From: Rhodospirillales bacterium
GTDB taxonomy: Bacteria; Pseudomonadota; Alphaproteobacteria; Acetobacterales; Acetobacteraceae
Assembly: GCA_025352915.1 (NCBI GenBank)
Contig: JANXSA010000698.1
Span: forward strand, 1-5,404
Length of the DNA stretch: 5,404 nt
Direction: 5' to 3'
The stretch's first letter is position 1. Every line of letters starts with the position of its first letter. This document shows positions 4,934 to 5,404 of the stretch, piece by piece. The translations under genes and the position numbers were made by a program. The notes under the pieces were generated by a model that ran no database searches, had not been told where the DNA came from, and was given only the letters and a program-made list of their open reading frames with translations.

Positions 4934-5404
4934 TCAGAACCGGCTCAACCCATGCGCCAGCGTCGCCGCCGCCGCCTGCAACTGCTTGAACACCTCGAAC
5001 AGCCGCTGATAGCGCGCGATCACCGTGCGATCGGGAAGGAACACATCGGCCCGCTCCGACAGCGCTCCCTGCGCCGCCGACAGCGTCGGATACGCGCCCA
5101 ATCCCGCCCAGGCCACCAGCGCCGCCCCCACCAGCCCAGGCTGAACGCTGGTCCGCAACACCTGACAGCCGAGCACATCGGCCCGAATTTGACACCACAA
5201 ATCGGACCGCGCCCCGCCGCCGCCCAGGAACAACCGGTCAAACGGCAACCCGCCCAACAGATCGCGATCGGCGAACGCCACCCCCTCCATCACCGCCCGC
5301 GCCAGCTCCGGCGCGCCATGCCCGCGATCCAACCCGGCAAACATGCCCCGGTTGGCCGCCGCCCAGCTCGGCGCCCGCTCGCCCGACAGCGCCGGCAGGA
5401 ACAA
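4934..5404 (-). CDS. FGGY-family carbohydrate kinase, xylulokinase-like (C-terminal part, 5' end outside window)
   Basis: These are the last 156 residues of a sugar kinase that uses ATP to phosphorylate a sugar or polyol; xylulose is the usual substrate of the closest type. The fragment opens with F-L-P-A-L-S-G-E-R-A-P and continues with R-G-M-F-A-G-L and A-R-A-V-M-E-G-V-A-F. It then shows the FGGY C-terminal signature G-G-G-A-R-S-D-L-W-C-Q-I-R-A-D-V-L-G (about residues 78-95 of the fragment), which forms part of the nucleotide-binding half, followed by G-A-A-L-V-A-W-A-G-L-G. Complete family members are about 480-520 residues, so roughly two thirds, including the sugar-binding N-terminal domain, lie beyond the right edge. 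The codon at the edge is TTG, an internal Leu and not a start. The stop is 11 bp before the dipeptidase ATG. Glycerol-, gluconate- or other FGGY kinases share these motifs, so substrate is uncertain. Confidence 0.9.
   Translation of the reverse strand: MFLPALSGERAPSWAAANRGMFAGLDRGHGAPELARAVMEGVAFADRDLLGGLPFDRLFLGGGGARSDLWCQIRADVLGCQVLRTSVQPGLVGAALVAWAGLGAYPTLSAAQGALSERADVFLPDRTVIARYQRLFEVFKQLQAAAATLAHGLSRF

Overview
The window is GC-rich DNA with strongly G/C-biased third codon positions, tightly packed genes, a Tat-like lipid-independent export signal on a solute-binding protein and a CTTGAC-type -35 element before a tRNA. Together these suggest an alphaproteobacterial chromosome. The abundance of family 5 solute-binding proteins would fit Rhodospirillales/Acetobacteraceae, but that placement is inference. 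There are six protein genes (two cut by the window edges), one tRNA gene and no mobile element, CRISPR array or prophage signature.

Left part, plus strand (1-3481): the 3' end of a family 5 ABC transporter substrate-binding protein runs into a MOSC-domain protein with an ATGA stop/start overlap. That junction sits in a 15-bp tandem repeat that supplies three in-frame ATGs. A 197-bp gap follows, then a 55-residue one-helix membrane protein with a clear Shine-Dalgarno sequence, a hairpin, a plausible sigma-70-type promoter, and a second complete family 5 substrate-binding protein. The C-terminal halves of the two binding proteins are recognisably paralogous. No permease or ATPase genes lie in the window.

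Right part, minus strand (5404-3622): the C-terminal third of an FGGY-family sugar kinase (xylulokinase-like) is followed after 11 bp by an M19 (renal-dipeptidase-like) zinc dipeptidase with its visible metal ligands intact. A tRNA-Lys(UUU) gene with encoded CCA lies 34 bp beyond. The two halves converge on a 140-bp intergenic region holding a nested inverted repeat with two competing pairings.

The plus-strand half looks like uptake of oligopeptides or similar small solutes, with an attached MOSC protein of unknown substrate. The minus-strand half looks like sugar phosphorylation plus dipeptide (or related amide) hydrolysis. Most of the content is ordinary metabolism. The least explained parts are the repeat-built start site, the small membrane protein and the convergent intergenic structure.
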